From an uncultured Angelakisella sp. (GTDB lineage: Bacteria; Bacillota; Clostridia; Oscillospirales; Ruminococcaceae): DNA of 6,486 nucleotides. The stretch is taken from positions 1-6,486 of the forward strand of contig CANOCD010000067.1 in NCBI GenBank assembly GCA_947564495.1, read 5' to 3'. The position numbers and the translations under genes were made by a program. Of the stretch, positions 1 to 5,594 are shown piece by piece (the stretch's first letter is position 1; each line of letters starts with the position of its first letter). A model generated the notes under the pieces. The model made no database searches, had not been told where the DNA came from, and saw only the letters and a program-made list of their open reading frames with translations.

Positions 1-26
1 CCGGTTCCCGTGCCTCACACTTGCGC

Positions 27-263
27 TTAGTTTGGCTGCCAGCCGATACCCTTCAACTCGGCCACATCGGTTTTGAGCGTGGCAACGTCTTCCTTCAACT
101 CGGCGATTTCGCCCTTCATCCCGGCAACGTCAGCTTTAAGTCCGGCAACATCACCTTTCAATTCAGCAATGTCGCCCTTCATCTCTGCGATGTCCTCCCG
201 GATGGGGTTCAGTAAATCATTCATCAGCCCAGAGATCGCAAGCAGATCTTCTTTCGTCAACAT
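27..263 (-). CDS. Small heptad-repeat coiled-coil protein, 78 aa, function unknown
   Basis: I do not recognise a named family. From the chosen start the protein begins MEMLTKEDLL... minus the first two residues, that is MLTKEDLLAISGLM, followed by a short amphipathic segment and a Pro at about residue 20. Residues 24-72 are seven unbroken heptads of the form [DE][IV]A[EGT][LM]K[x], with I/V at a and L/M at d, which predicts a parallel coiled coil that should oligomerise. The tail is GIGWQPN. There is no signal peptide, membrane segment or Cys. The ATG at 261-263 is chosen because a AAAGGGGGGG ribosome site (270-279) lies 6 bases upstream. The in-frame ATG at 267-269 has no spacing to that site, and the ATGs at 288-290 and 315-317 fall inside the promoter. 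It follows anmK on the same strand but has its own promoter, so it is probably a separate unit. Similar proteins in Clostridia, from memory, carry a further C-terminal segment, so this could be a shortened version. That it is a gene is likely; its role is open. Confidence 0.72.
   Translation of the reverse strand: MLTKEDLLAISGLMNDLLNPIREDIAEMKGDIAELKGDVAGLKADVAGMKGEIAELKEDVATLKTDVAELKGIGWQPN
48..194 (-). repeat. Seven tandem 21-base units encoding coiled-coil heptads
   Basis: Seven consecutive 21-base units encode the heptads DVAELKG, DVATLKT, EIAELKE, DVAGMKG, DVAGLKA, DIAELKG and DIAEMKG, listed in plus-strand order. The units differ at several bases each, mostly at third positions, so the array is under protein-level constraint rather than a fresh slippage product. 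This array also makes the other frames look open across the same stretch. Confidence 0.85.
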
Positions 264-288
264 CTCCATCCCCCCCTTTGTCCACTCC

Positions 289-317
289 ATTATACCAGCC
301 GCTGGAGCCGATTGCAA
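289..317 (-). promoter_or_regulatory. Sigma-A type promoter of the coiled-coil gene
   Basis: On the minus strand a TTGCAA -35 (312-317) is followed by a 17-base spacer and a perfect TATAAT -10 (289-294) preceded by TGG, an extended -10 element. Transcription would begin near 282, giving a leader of about 20 bases containing the G-rich ribosome site at 270-279. The promoter rules out the two upstream in-frame ATGs as starts. Confidence 0.75.
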
Positions 318-336
318 GCATTATTTCCCATAATGC
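318..336. promoter_or_regulatory. Perfect 7-bp palindrome abutting the -35 box (possible operator)
   Basis: GCATTAT (318-324) and ATAATGC (330-336) are perfect inverted copies separated by TTCCC. The palindrome touches the -35 hexamer at 312-317, a position typical of sites for activators or upstream-binding repressors. It is AT-rich with no following T-run, so it does not look like a terminator. No cognate regulator is visible in the window. Confidence 0.4.
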
Positions 337-338
337 CA

Positions 339-417
339 CAATACTACCCACGGCTGTCAGCCAATAGCCACCGTGGTCCCGCCAAAAACTCCGGCTCAAT
401 TTGTACCTCAATACTAC
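339..417. repeat. Intergenic stretch with 9-bp direct repeats and an inverted repeat
   Basis: The nonamer CAATACTAC occurs at 339-347 and again at 409-417, the second copy covering the anmK stop codon. Directly after the first copy is an inverted repeat, CCACGG (348-353) and CCGTGG (371-376), with a smaller GGCT/AGCC pair nested inside. No T-run follows on either strand, so this is not a clear terminator for anmK. It may be an eroded dispersed intergenic element, but the 61 bases between the direct repeats have no terminal inverted repeats, so insertion by transposition is not supported. Confidence 0.35.
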
Positions 418-1607
418 GCCAAAGAGATCTTCCCCATCACCACCGGGCGCTTCGCCCCGGTCACGCTGGGCAGCGTGTTCGCCTGCTCCCGGATGCAGCA
501 GTCCGCCATCAGCGCAAAGGCCACCGCCTCCTTGGCGTCGCTGCTCCACCCCAGGTCCTCCTGGGTCTTGACCATCACCCCCAGGGGGGCGAACCTTTGG
601 GCCAAATACCCCAGCAGCGTCTTGTTGTACCCCCCGCCGCCGCCGACCACCAGCTCCATCGCCTGGTGCCCCGGCAGCACGTACCGCCGGTAGGCGTCCT
701 CGATGGACCAGGCGGTGAGGTCGGTGACGGTGGCCATCAGATCGGCGTCGGATACCCCCTGCTCCCGGGCCCGCTCCAGGATGCCCGCCGTGTACTGGGT
801 CCCGAACAGCTCCCGCCCGGTGGTCTTTGGCAGGGGCAGGGCGTAGTAGGGCTCCTTCTGGAGAAGGGCCAGCAGCTCCCTGTTCACCGTCCCCCGGGCC
901 GCCATGGCCCCGCCCTCGTCGTAGCTTTTGGCCCCCCCGGTGATGTGAGAGATCACAGCGTCAATGATCATGTTCCCCGGGCCGGTGTCAAAGGCGTAGA
1001 CCTCCTCCGGTCGGGCGGCGGCGGGCATCACCGTCATGTTGCCGATGCCCCCGATGTTTTGCAGCAGGATACACTCCGACTCCCGGCGGTAGAGGAGGTA
1101 CTCAGAGAAGGGCACCAGGGGCGCCCCCTGGCCCCCCGCCGCCATATCCGCCACCCGGAAGTCGCTGACGGTGACAAGCCCGGTCCGCTGGGCGATGACC
1201 GAGCCCTCCCCAATCTGGACGGTGTACCGGACAGGGCGGCCCCAGTAGTCCTCCGCCGCCGGGGCGTGCCAGATGGTCTGGCCGTGGGAGCCGACAAGGT
1301 CCACCTCCCCCGGGGTCAGCCCCGCCTCCCGGATGACCTCCAGGGCGGCCTGGGCGTAAATTTCACCAAGGAGGAAGTTCATCGCCCCCACCTTGTCCAC
1401 CGTGGCCGTCTCCGGCTGAAAGAGGGTGAAGATGCCCTCCCGGACCTCCTTGGGGAAGGGGGTGTTCCGGAAGGCCAGCAGCTTCACCCGGGGGGCGGTC
1501 TCCTTGCCGCTGATCTCCACCAGGGCGGCGTCCACCCCGTCCACCGAGGTCCCCGACATCATGCCCACCACCCGGCGGACAGGCTTTTCCCGCAGATTCT
1601 CAAGCAT
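414..1607 (-). CDS. anmK: Anhydro-N-acetylmuramic acid kinase AnmK, 397 aa
   Basis: AnmK opens the 1,6-anhydro ring of anhydro-MurNAc and phosphorylates it with ATP to give MurNAc-6-phosphate in the cytoplasm, the substrate of the MurQ encoded just upstream. Visible family motifs in order are GMMSGTSVDGVD (residues 15-26, nucleotide-binding), GSHGQTIWH (107-114), QIGEG (131-135), DFRVADMAAGGQGAPL (149-164) with Asp154 matching the proposed catalytic base of the family, NIGGIGNMT (184-192), FDTGPGNMIID (206-216), VVGGGGGYN (320-328) and SSDAKEAVAFA (355-365). Length is normal for the family, with about ten extra residues ahead of the first motif. The ATG lies inside the end of murQ (8-base overlap), and an AGGAGG at 1617-1622 sits 9 bases upstream of it within murQ, so translation is likely coupled. 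Transcription should come from the murQ promoter. All key motifs are intact. Confidence 0.97.
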   Translation of the reverse strand: MLENLREKPVRRVVGMMSGTSVDGVDAALVEISGKETAPRVKLLAFRNTPFPKEVREGIFTLFQPETATVDKVGAMNFLLGEIYAQAALEVIREAGLTPGEVDLVGSHGQTIWHAPAAEDYWGRPVRYTVQIGEGSVIAQRTGLVTVSDFRVADMAAGGQGAPLVPFSEYLLYRRESECILLQNIGGIGNMTVMPAAARPEEVYAFDTGPGNMIIDAVISHITGGAKSYDEGGAMAARGTVNRELLALLQKEPYYALPLPKTTGRELFGTQYTAGILERAREQGVSDADLMATVTDLTAWSIEDAYRRYVLPGHQAMELVVGGGGGYNKTLLGYLAQRFAPLGVMVKTQEDLGWSSDAKEAVAFALMADCCIREQANTLPSVTGAKRPVVMGKISLA

Positions 1608-2520
1608 TCCCTTTTTCCTCCTTTGCGGCGATGGCCCGGGCCAGATGGCCCCCGTTCTCTTCCAGCAGCCCCCGGGCCGCCTCCGGCTCCAGGCCGGTCT
1701 TTTCCAGCAGGATGGCCAGCTTCACCTGGCCCCCCGCTTTTTCCAGCAGCTCCCGGGCCCGCTCCTCATTCACGCCGGTGGCGTGGATGACCAGCCGCCG
1801 GGCCCGGTCCTGGAGCTTCTGGTTGCTGGCCCGGAGGTCCACCATGAGGTTGCCGTAGACCTTGCCCATTTTGATCATGGCGCAGGTGCTGAGGGTGTTG
1901 AGGACCAGCTTTTGGGCGGTGCCCGACTTCATCCGGGTGGAGCCGGAGATGACCTCCGGGCCAACCAGAGGGGCGATGGTGACTTCGCAGACCTCCTCCA
2001 GGCGGGAACGGGCGTTGGTGCAGAGGCCGATGGGGACGCTCCCCCGCTCCTTGGCCCTGCGGAGGGCCGCCAGGACGAAGGGGGTCCGGCCGCTGGCGGT
2101 GATGCCCGCCACGGCGTCATTTGGGCCGGTCTTCAGCTGGTCGATGAGGGCGGCCCCCGCCTCCTCGTCGTCCTCGCAGCCCTCCACCGGGGTCCGGAGG
2201 GCGACGTCCCCCCCGGCGATATGGCCCTGGACCAGCTCCGGCTCCACCCCGAAGGTGGGGGGGCACTCCGAGGCGTCCAGCACCCCCAGCCGCCCGGAGG
2301 TCCCCGCCCCCAGGTAGATCAGCCGCCCGCCCCGTTCCAGGCAGGCGCTGATGAGGTCCACCGCCCGGGCGATCTTCTCCTTTTCGGCGGCCACCGCCCC
2401 GGCCACCAAAGCGTCCTGGCGGTTGATGAGCTCCACCATCTCCAGGGTGGAGCACTGGTCGATATTCTTGGTCTCCTGGTTCACCATCTCGGTGGCAAGG
2501 CTGGCCAGATCTTCCTTCAT
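1600..2520 (-). CDS. murQ: N-acetylmuramic acid 6-phosphate etherase MurQ, 306 aa
   Basis: MurQ cleaves the D-lactyl ether of MurNAc-6-phosphate, giving GlcNAc-6-phosphate and D-lactate, and feeds cell-wall sugar into amino-sugar metabolism. The sugar-isomerase (SIS) fold occupies roughly residues 55-220. Diagnostic motifs are GAGTSGRLG (71-79), DASECPP (82-88), IAGGD (101-105), VEGCEDD (112-118), ASGRTPFV (about 141-148) and SGSTRMKSGTAQKL (about 192-205). Glu85 and Glu116 align by motif with the catalytic Glu83 and Glu114 of the E. coli enzyme. The C-terminal third is the usual helical tail, with a UBA-like segment (EPEAARGLLEENGGHLARAI). A textbook site AGGAGGTG (2525-2532) precedes the ATG by 4-5 bases, which fixes the start. 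It is first in a two-gene unit with anmK and diverges from the hydrolase-transporter operon. No MurR-type regulator or MurP-type PTS transporter gene is present in the window. Confidence 0.98.
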   Translation of the reverse strand: MKEDLASLATEMVNQETKNIDQCSTLEMVELINRQDALVAGAVAAEKEKIARAVDLISACLERGGRLIYLGAGTSGRLGVLDASECPPTFGVEPELVQGHIAGGDVALRTPVEGCEDDEEAGAALIDQLKTGPNDAVAGITASGRTPFVLAALRRAKERGSVPIGLCTNARSRLEEVCEVTIAPLVGPEVISGSTRMKSGTAQKLVLNTLSTCAMIKMGKVYGNLMVDLRASNQKLQDRARRLVIHATGVNEERARELLEKAGGQVKLAILLEKTGLEPEAARGLLEENGGHLARAIAAKEEKGNA

Positions 2521-2556
2521 GGGGCACCTCCTATGTCGTGGTAGATTTCCACTCCC

Positions 2557-2585
2557 ATCTTATCCTATCCGGCGGGTTCTGTCAA
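2557..2585 (-). promoter_or_regulatory. murQ-anmK promoter
   Basis: On the minus strand a perfect TTGACA -35 (2580-2585), a 17-base spacer and TAAGAT -10 (2557-2562) precede murQ. Transcription would start near 2550, leaving a leader of about 30 bases that carries the AGGAGGTG ribosome site. It is the best -35 element in the window and suggests appreciable basal expression. Confidence 0.75.
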
Positions 2586-2602
2586 TAATGTTTCAAAGCC
2601 TA

Positions 2603-2631
2603 TGGACTTCTTCCCCGGTTTTTGTTATACT
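2603..2631 (+). promoter_or_regulatory. Promoter of the hydrolase-ABC transporter operon
   Basis: TGGACT (2603-2608), a 17-base spacer and TATACT (2626-2631) with an upstream TG at 2623-2624 form an extended -10 promoter pointing right. Its -35 is only 17 bases from the -35 of the opposite murQ promoter, so the two could share one regulator site (2586-2602). No clear palindrome is visible in that gap. Transcription would begin near 2638. Confidence 0.65.
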
Positions 2632-2660
2632 TTATCTATAGCGTACAAAATCACGGTCAA

Positions 2661-2688
2661 GTCAGGCTTTCTGAATGTTCAGACTGAC
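2661..2688 (+). promoter_or_regulatory. Leader stem-loop ahead of the serine hydrolase
   Basis: In the predicted leader RNA GTCAG (2661-2665) can pair with CTGAC (2684-2688), and TCTGA (2670-2674) with TCAGA (2679-2683), around an ATGT loop with a 4-base bulge. A second CTGAC at 2705-2709, directly before the TTG start, is an alternative partner for GTCAG. No T-run follows, so it is not a simple terminator. The ATG at 2675-2677 lies within this structure. Confidence 0.4.
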
Positions 2689-2691
2689 GCC

Positions 2692-2713
2692 AAAAAAGGG
2701 GGCGCTGACCTTG
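2692..2713 (+). promoter_or_regulatory. Ribosome site that favours the TTG start
   Basis: AAAAAAGGGGG (2692-2702) lies 8 bases before TTG (2711-2713). The only earlier in-frame start, ATG at 2675, has just a weak GTCAGG upstream. The G-rich site resembles the one used by the coiled-coil gene at the left of the window. Confidence 0.55.
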
Positions 2714-3742
2714 GACTTCTCCCGTGTCACCCGGATCATGGAGGACTACAAAGCCCGGGGGTACTACCCCTCGGCGGTCTGCCAGGTCTTTGACCGAGAC
2801 GGCACTCTCTACCACCAAGCCTTCGGGGAGGCAGCGCCGGAAAGCTGGTTCGACCTGGCCTCGGTGAGCAAGCTGGTCTGCACCGTCATGGTGCTTCTCG
2901 CCATGGAGGAGGGCCGGTTATCCCCGGAGGACCGCCTTCTGGACCATCTGCCGGGGGAGAAGATCGGGCCCGCCACCCGGAAGCGGCTGGATCAAACCAC
3001 CATCGCCCAGGTGATGACCCATACCTCGGGCATCCTGGCCTGGTACCCCTTTTACACCGACGGCGGGAATTTTTACGCCATTCTGGACCGCCTCATGGCC
3101 ACCACCGCCCCGGAGGAGGGGATGGTCTACAGCGACCTGAACTTCATGCTCATGGGGGAGGTTTTCACCCACGTCACCGGCCTTGCCCTCCGGGAGGGGC
3201 TGGAGCGATACTTCCACCAGAGGCTGGGCATCCGGGACATCGCCTACGGCCCTGTGGACCCCGCCCTCTGCGTCCCCGGGTCCCGGGGGAATCAGATCGA
3301 AAAGAGGATGTGCGCCGAGCGTGGCCTCTTCTTTGACGGCTGGCGGCCCGACGGGGTGCCCAACCGGGGGGACTGCAACGACGGCAACGCCTATTACTAC
3401 TGGGGCCAGTGCAGCGGCCACGCCGGGGCCTTCGCCAATTCCGGGGCCCTTGCCAAGCTGGGGCGGTTCCTTCTTGCCACCGGCAGCCCTGTTTTCCTCC
3501 GGGCCATGACCGAAAATGTCCAGGGCCGGGGGCTGGGGTTTGACCTCCGGGAGCCCTTCTCCCCGGGGTGCGGCCACAGCGGCTTCACCGGCACCAGCCT
3601 TTGGGTCTGCCGGGAGGCCGGCCTGGGGGCGGTCATCCTTACCAATAAATACGACTGCCCGGAGGGACACCAGCCGGGACCTTCCAACGAGTTCCGCCGG
3701 GCGGTACATAAGGCGGTGCTGGAACAGCTTGTCAAGGCGTGA
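2711..3742 (+). CDS. Serine hydrolase, beta-lactamase family, AmiE-like candidate, 343 aa
   Basis: This is a penicillin-binding-protein/beta-lactamase fold hydrolase. From the TTG start the nucleophile motif is SVSK (Ser51, Lys54) in DLASVSKL. The second motif is YSD (Tyr140) in VYSDLNFMLMGE, and the third is HSG (His289) in GHSGFTGTSLWV. MTHTSGI (102-108) and GHAGAFANSGALAK (about 236-249) are also typical of this group. There is no signal peptide or membrane anchor, so the protein should act in the cytosol. In Bacillus subtilis the relative AmiE (YbbE), an exo-acting MurNAc-L-alanine amidase, is encoded with murQ, which makes amidase action on imported muropeptides the best guess here; an esterase or D-aminopeptidase is also possible. 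An ATG at 2675 would add 12 residues, but TTG with its better ribosome site gives MDFSRVTRIMEDY, a natural start for the fold. It is first in an operon, 70 bases before the binding-protein gene. Confidence 0.9.
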   Translation: MDFSRVTRIMEDYKARGYYPSAVCQVFDRDGTLYHQAFGEAAPESWFDLASVSKLVCTVMVLLAMEEGRLSPEDRLLDHLPGEKIGPATRKRLDQTTIAQVMTHTSGILAWYPFYTDGGNFYAILDRLMATTAPEEGMVYSDLNFMLMGEVFTHVTGLALREGLERYFHQRLGIRDIAYGPVDPALCVPGSRGNQIEKRMCAERGLFFDGWRPDGVPNRGDCNDGNAYYYWGQCSGHAGAFANSGALAKLGRFLLATGSPVFLRAMTENVQGRGLGFDLREPFSPGCGHSGFTGTSLWVCREAGLGAVILTNKYDCPEGHQPGPSNEFRRAVHKAVLEQLVKA

Positions 3743-3756
3743 TGTCTGCTTTCCCG

Positions 3757-3772
3757 CAAGGAGGATTCCTTG
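3757..3772 (+). other. Intergenic hairpin enclosing an AGGAGG
   Basis: CAAGGA (3757-3762) and TCCTTG (3767-3772) form a perfect 6-bp stem with a GGAT loop between hydrolase and binding-protein genes. The stem-loop contains AAGGAGG (3758-3764), followed 5 bases later by TTG TAA, a start codon directly followed by a stop. No T-run follows, so it is not a terminator. It may be an RNA processing or stability element, or chance. Confidence 0.35.
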
Positions 3773-3812
3773 TAACGATAGAAACGCGCACACAAAAAGG
3801 AGGTCTTTTTCC

Positions 3813-5456
3813 ATGAAAATTTCCAAACGGCTCCTGGCCCTGGCAATGGCCGGCGTGATGGTCCTGGCCCTGGCCGCCTGCGGCGGCGGTGGCGGGAACA
3901 GCGCCCCCGCCCCCCAGAGCCCCGCTTCCCCCGCCCCCGACGCCGGGGGCAGCGCCCCCGAACCCGCCGCCCCGGTGGAGCAGATCTTAAAGTACGGCAC
4001 CGACACCTGGCCCGCCGGCTTCGATCCCCACACCATCTCCGCCATTGCGGCCACCCGGGTCTTTAACCAGGTCTACGAGACCCTCATCTCCTTCAACACC
4101 GATATGACCTACCAGGGCGTCCTGGCCGAGAGCTGGGAGACCCCCGACGACACCACCTACATCTTCCACCTCCGCAAGGGGGTCAAGTTCCACAATGGCC
4201 GGGAGATGACCGCCGACGACGTCAAGTACAGCTTTGACCGCATCCTGGGCAAGACCGACGCCGGGGACATCGGCGCTTTGGGCAGCAGCGGCAGCTACTA
4301 CGGCGGCATCGACACCATCGAGGTTGTGGACCCCGCCACTATCAAGTTCACCCTCAAGACCCCCAACGCCGCCTTCATGTCCAGCCTCACCTCCTCCTAC
4401 GGGGCCATCGTCCCCAAGGAAGTCGTTGAGGCCAACAACGGGAGCCTTGCCTCCATCGAGACCATGTGCGGCACCGGCCCCTTCGTCTACAAGGATTCTG
4501 TGGTGGATAACTACATCACCCTGGAGAAAAACGCCGACTACTGGGAGGCCGGTTCCCCCAAGCTGGACGGCATCACCTACTACCTGATGGCGGACGAAAG
4601 CACCCGCCTGGCCGCCCTTCGCACCGGGGACATCAACCTTTGCTCCCTGTCCGCCCTGAACCTCTCCGAGGTGCAGAACGACAGCAGCGTCAAGGTCCTC
4701 TCCTACCAGTCCAACAACTACACCTACCTGGGCTTCAACCTCTCCAGCAAGAAGCTCCAGGATAAGAACGTCCGCCAGGCCATGAGCCTTGCGGTGGACC
4801 GGGATGCCATCATCGATTACGTCTACAACGGGGAGGCCACCGTCTCCACCTTTGTCGCCCCCGCCATGGGCCACTGGGTCTGGGATGCCCCCAAGGAGTC
4901 CCCCCTCTACAAGAAGAACATCGACGAGGCCAAAAAGCTCATGGAGGCCGCCGGCTACAGCGACAGCAACCGGATGACCCTCACCGTGGCCGCCGGCCTT
5001 CTGGATTCCATCCGGGATACTGTGGTCATCCTCCAGCAGCAGCTGAAGGAGATCTACATCGATGTGGAGATCAGCAACCTGGAGTCCGGGGAATATGTGG
5101 ACATCTGGGGCAAGATGGATACCCCCGAGGCCGGCTTTGACGCCATGTGCGGCCAGAACGGCTCCGGCACCGACCCCAACCGGGCGGTAAGCTTCTTCTT
5201 CTCCTCCACCGGCAACGCCAACGTCTGGGGCTACAAGAACGACAAGGTGGATGAACTCTGCGCCCAGGGCGTGGCCACCACCGACGAATCTCAGCGGGAG
5301 ACATACTACCTGGAGGCCCAGCAGATCGTCATTGACGAGTGCCCCAACCTGTTCTTCGCCAGCCCCATGGAATATTTCTTCGTCAGCGCCGGCCTGGAGG
5401 GCTTCGCCCCCTACGCCGCCAACGCCAACAACTTCAACAGCATCACCTTGAAGTGA
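3813..5456 (+). CDS. ABC transporter solute-binding lipoprotein, family 5 (DppA/OppA type), 547 aa
   Basis: This is the extracytoplasmic receptor of a peptide-type ABC importer, anchored to the outer face of the membrane. The N-terminus is a lipoprotein signal: KISKR charged region, hydrophobic residues 7-19, then lipobox LAAC with Cys23 as lipidation site. Residues 24-55 are a flexible Gly/Pro/Ala/Ser linker. The mature domain runs from about 57 to 547 and has the family-5 hallmark around residues 104-145 (LAESWE, YIFHLRKGVKFHNG, TADDVKYSFDRI), then GTGPF (220-224), YLGFNL (305-310) and VRQAMSLAVDRDAI (320-333). Length is normal. The start is fixed by AAGGAGG (3797-3803), 9 bases before ATG. 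It lies between a probable amidase and a DppB-type permease. Family 5 takes up oligopeptides, but also nickel, heme, opines, sugars and murein peptides, so the muropeptide ligand suggested by the neighbours is inference. Confidence 0.95.
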   Translation: MKISKRLLALAMAGVMVLALAACGGGGGNSAPAPQSPASPAPDAGGSAPEPAAPVEQILKYGTDTWPAGFDPHTISAIAATRVFNQVYETLISFNTDMTYQGVLAESWETPDDTTYIFHLRKGVKFHNGREMTADDVKYSFDRILGKTDAGDIGALGSSGSYYGGIDTIEVVDPATIKFTLKTPNAAFMSSLTSSYGAIVPKEVVEANNGSLASIETMCGTGPFVYKDSVVDNYITLEKNADYWEAGSPKLDGITYYLMADESTRLAALRTGDINLCSLSALNLSEVQNDSSVKVLSYQSNNYTYLGFNLSSKKLQDKNVRQAMSLAVDRDAIIDYVYNGEATVSTFVAPAMGHWVWDAPKESPLYKKNIDEAKKLMEAAGYSDSNRMTLTVAAGLLDSIRDTVVILQQQLKEIYIDVEISNLESGEYVDIWGKMDTPEAGFDAMCGQNGSGTDPNRAVSFFFSSTGNANVWGYKNDKVDELCAQGVATTDESQRETYYLEAQQIVIDECPNLFFASPMEYFFVSAGLEGFAPYAANANNFNSITLK

Positions 5457-5482
5457 TAACAAAACAGCCCACGCACTACAAA

Positions 5483-5527
5483 GCGGCACCGGGGCAGGGC
5501 GCTGTCCTGTCCCCGGCGCCGCCTTTT
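5483..5527 (+). terminator. Imperfect GC-rich hairpin with short T-run, likely leaky terminator
   Basis: GCGGCACCGGGGCAGG (5483-5498) pairs with CCTGTCCCCGGCGCCGC (5506-5522) with one mismatch and one bulged base around a 7-base loop, followed by CTTTT (5523-5527). It begins 26 bases after the binding-protein stop and precedes the permease on the same strand. Such structures after binding-protein genes commonly stop part of transcription or protect the upstream mRNA, yielding more receptor than permease. The short T-run suggests read-through. Confidence 0.65.
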
Positions 5528-5537
5528 CATTCTCCAA

Positions 5538-5572
5538 TCAAGATCTCCCCCTGCGCCGCCTGGGGATCTTGA
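5538..5572 (+). other. Second stem-loop just before the permease ribosome site
   Basis: TCAAGATC (5538-5545) plus CCC pairs with GGGGATCTTGA (5562-5572), leaving one bulged T (5546) and a loop of about 11 bases rich in C and G. No T-run follows. It ends 12 bases before the GGAGGG site of the permease, so it may tune its translation or act with the preceding hairpin on mRNA stability. Confidence 0.5.
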
Positions 5573-5594
5573 GTCGGTTCTCACGGAGGGTCTT

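Noticed and set aside
48..194. Regular 21-base repeats considered as a CRISPR-like or satellite array
   Set aside because: There are no spacers between units; each unit is one codon-aligned heptad of a coiled coil.
315..317. Upstream ATG as start of the coiled-coil protein (96 aa version)
   Set aside because: It lies in the -35 box of the promoter at 289-317 and has no ribosome site.
348..376. Inverted repeat after anmK as its terminator
   Set aside because: The stem is only about 6-7 bp with a long loop, and no T-run follows on the minus strand.
217..549. Minus-strand 110-codon open frame across the anmK end, with a hydrophobic WLTAVGSIVALWEIML stretch
   Set aside because: It overlaps the anmK C-terminus and the mini-gene promoter in another frame, lacks a ribosome site, and its hydrophobic run is only the translated intergenic repeat.
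312..1790. Long plus-strand open frame opposite anmK and murQ
   Set aside because: It is the antisense of two firmly identified genes. Its translation is Pro/Gly/Arg/His-rich with no recognisable domain, as expected from GC-rich codon bias.
3516..3812. Upstream extension of the binding-protein frame into the hydrolase gene
   Set aside because: The ATG at 3813 has a perfect ribosome site and begins an exact lipoprotein signal; the extension would bury the signal.
2918..4054. Minus-strand open frame spanning the hydrolase and binding-protein start
   Set aside because: It crosses two real genes and their intergenic signals and has no family resemblance.
3987..5537. Long minus-strand open frame opposite the binding-protein gene
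   Set aside because: Its composition is Gly/Val/Asp/Leu-rich low complexity mirroring the sense codons, with no ribosome site or motif.
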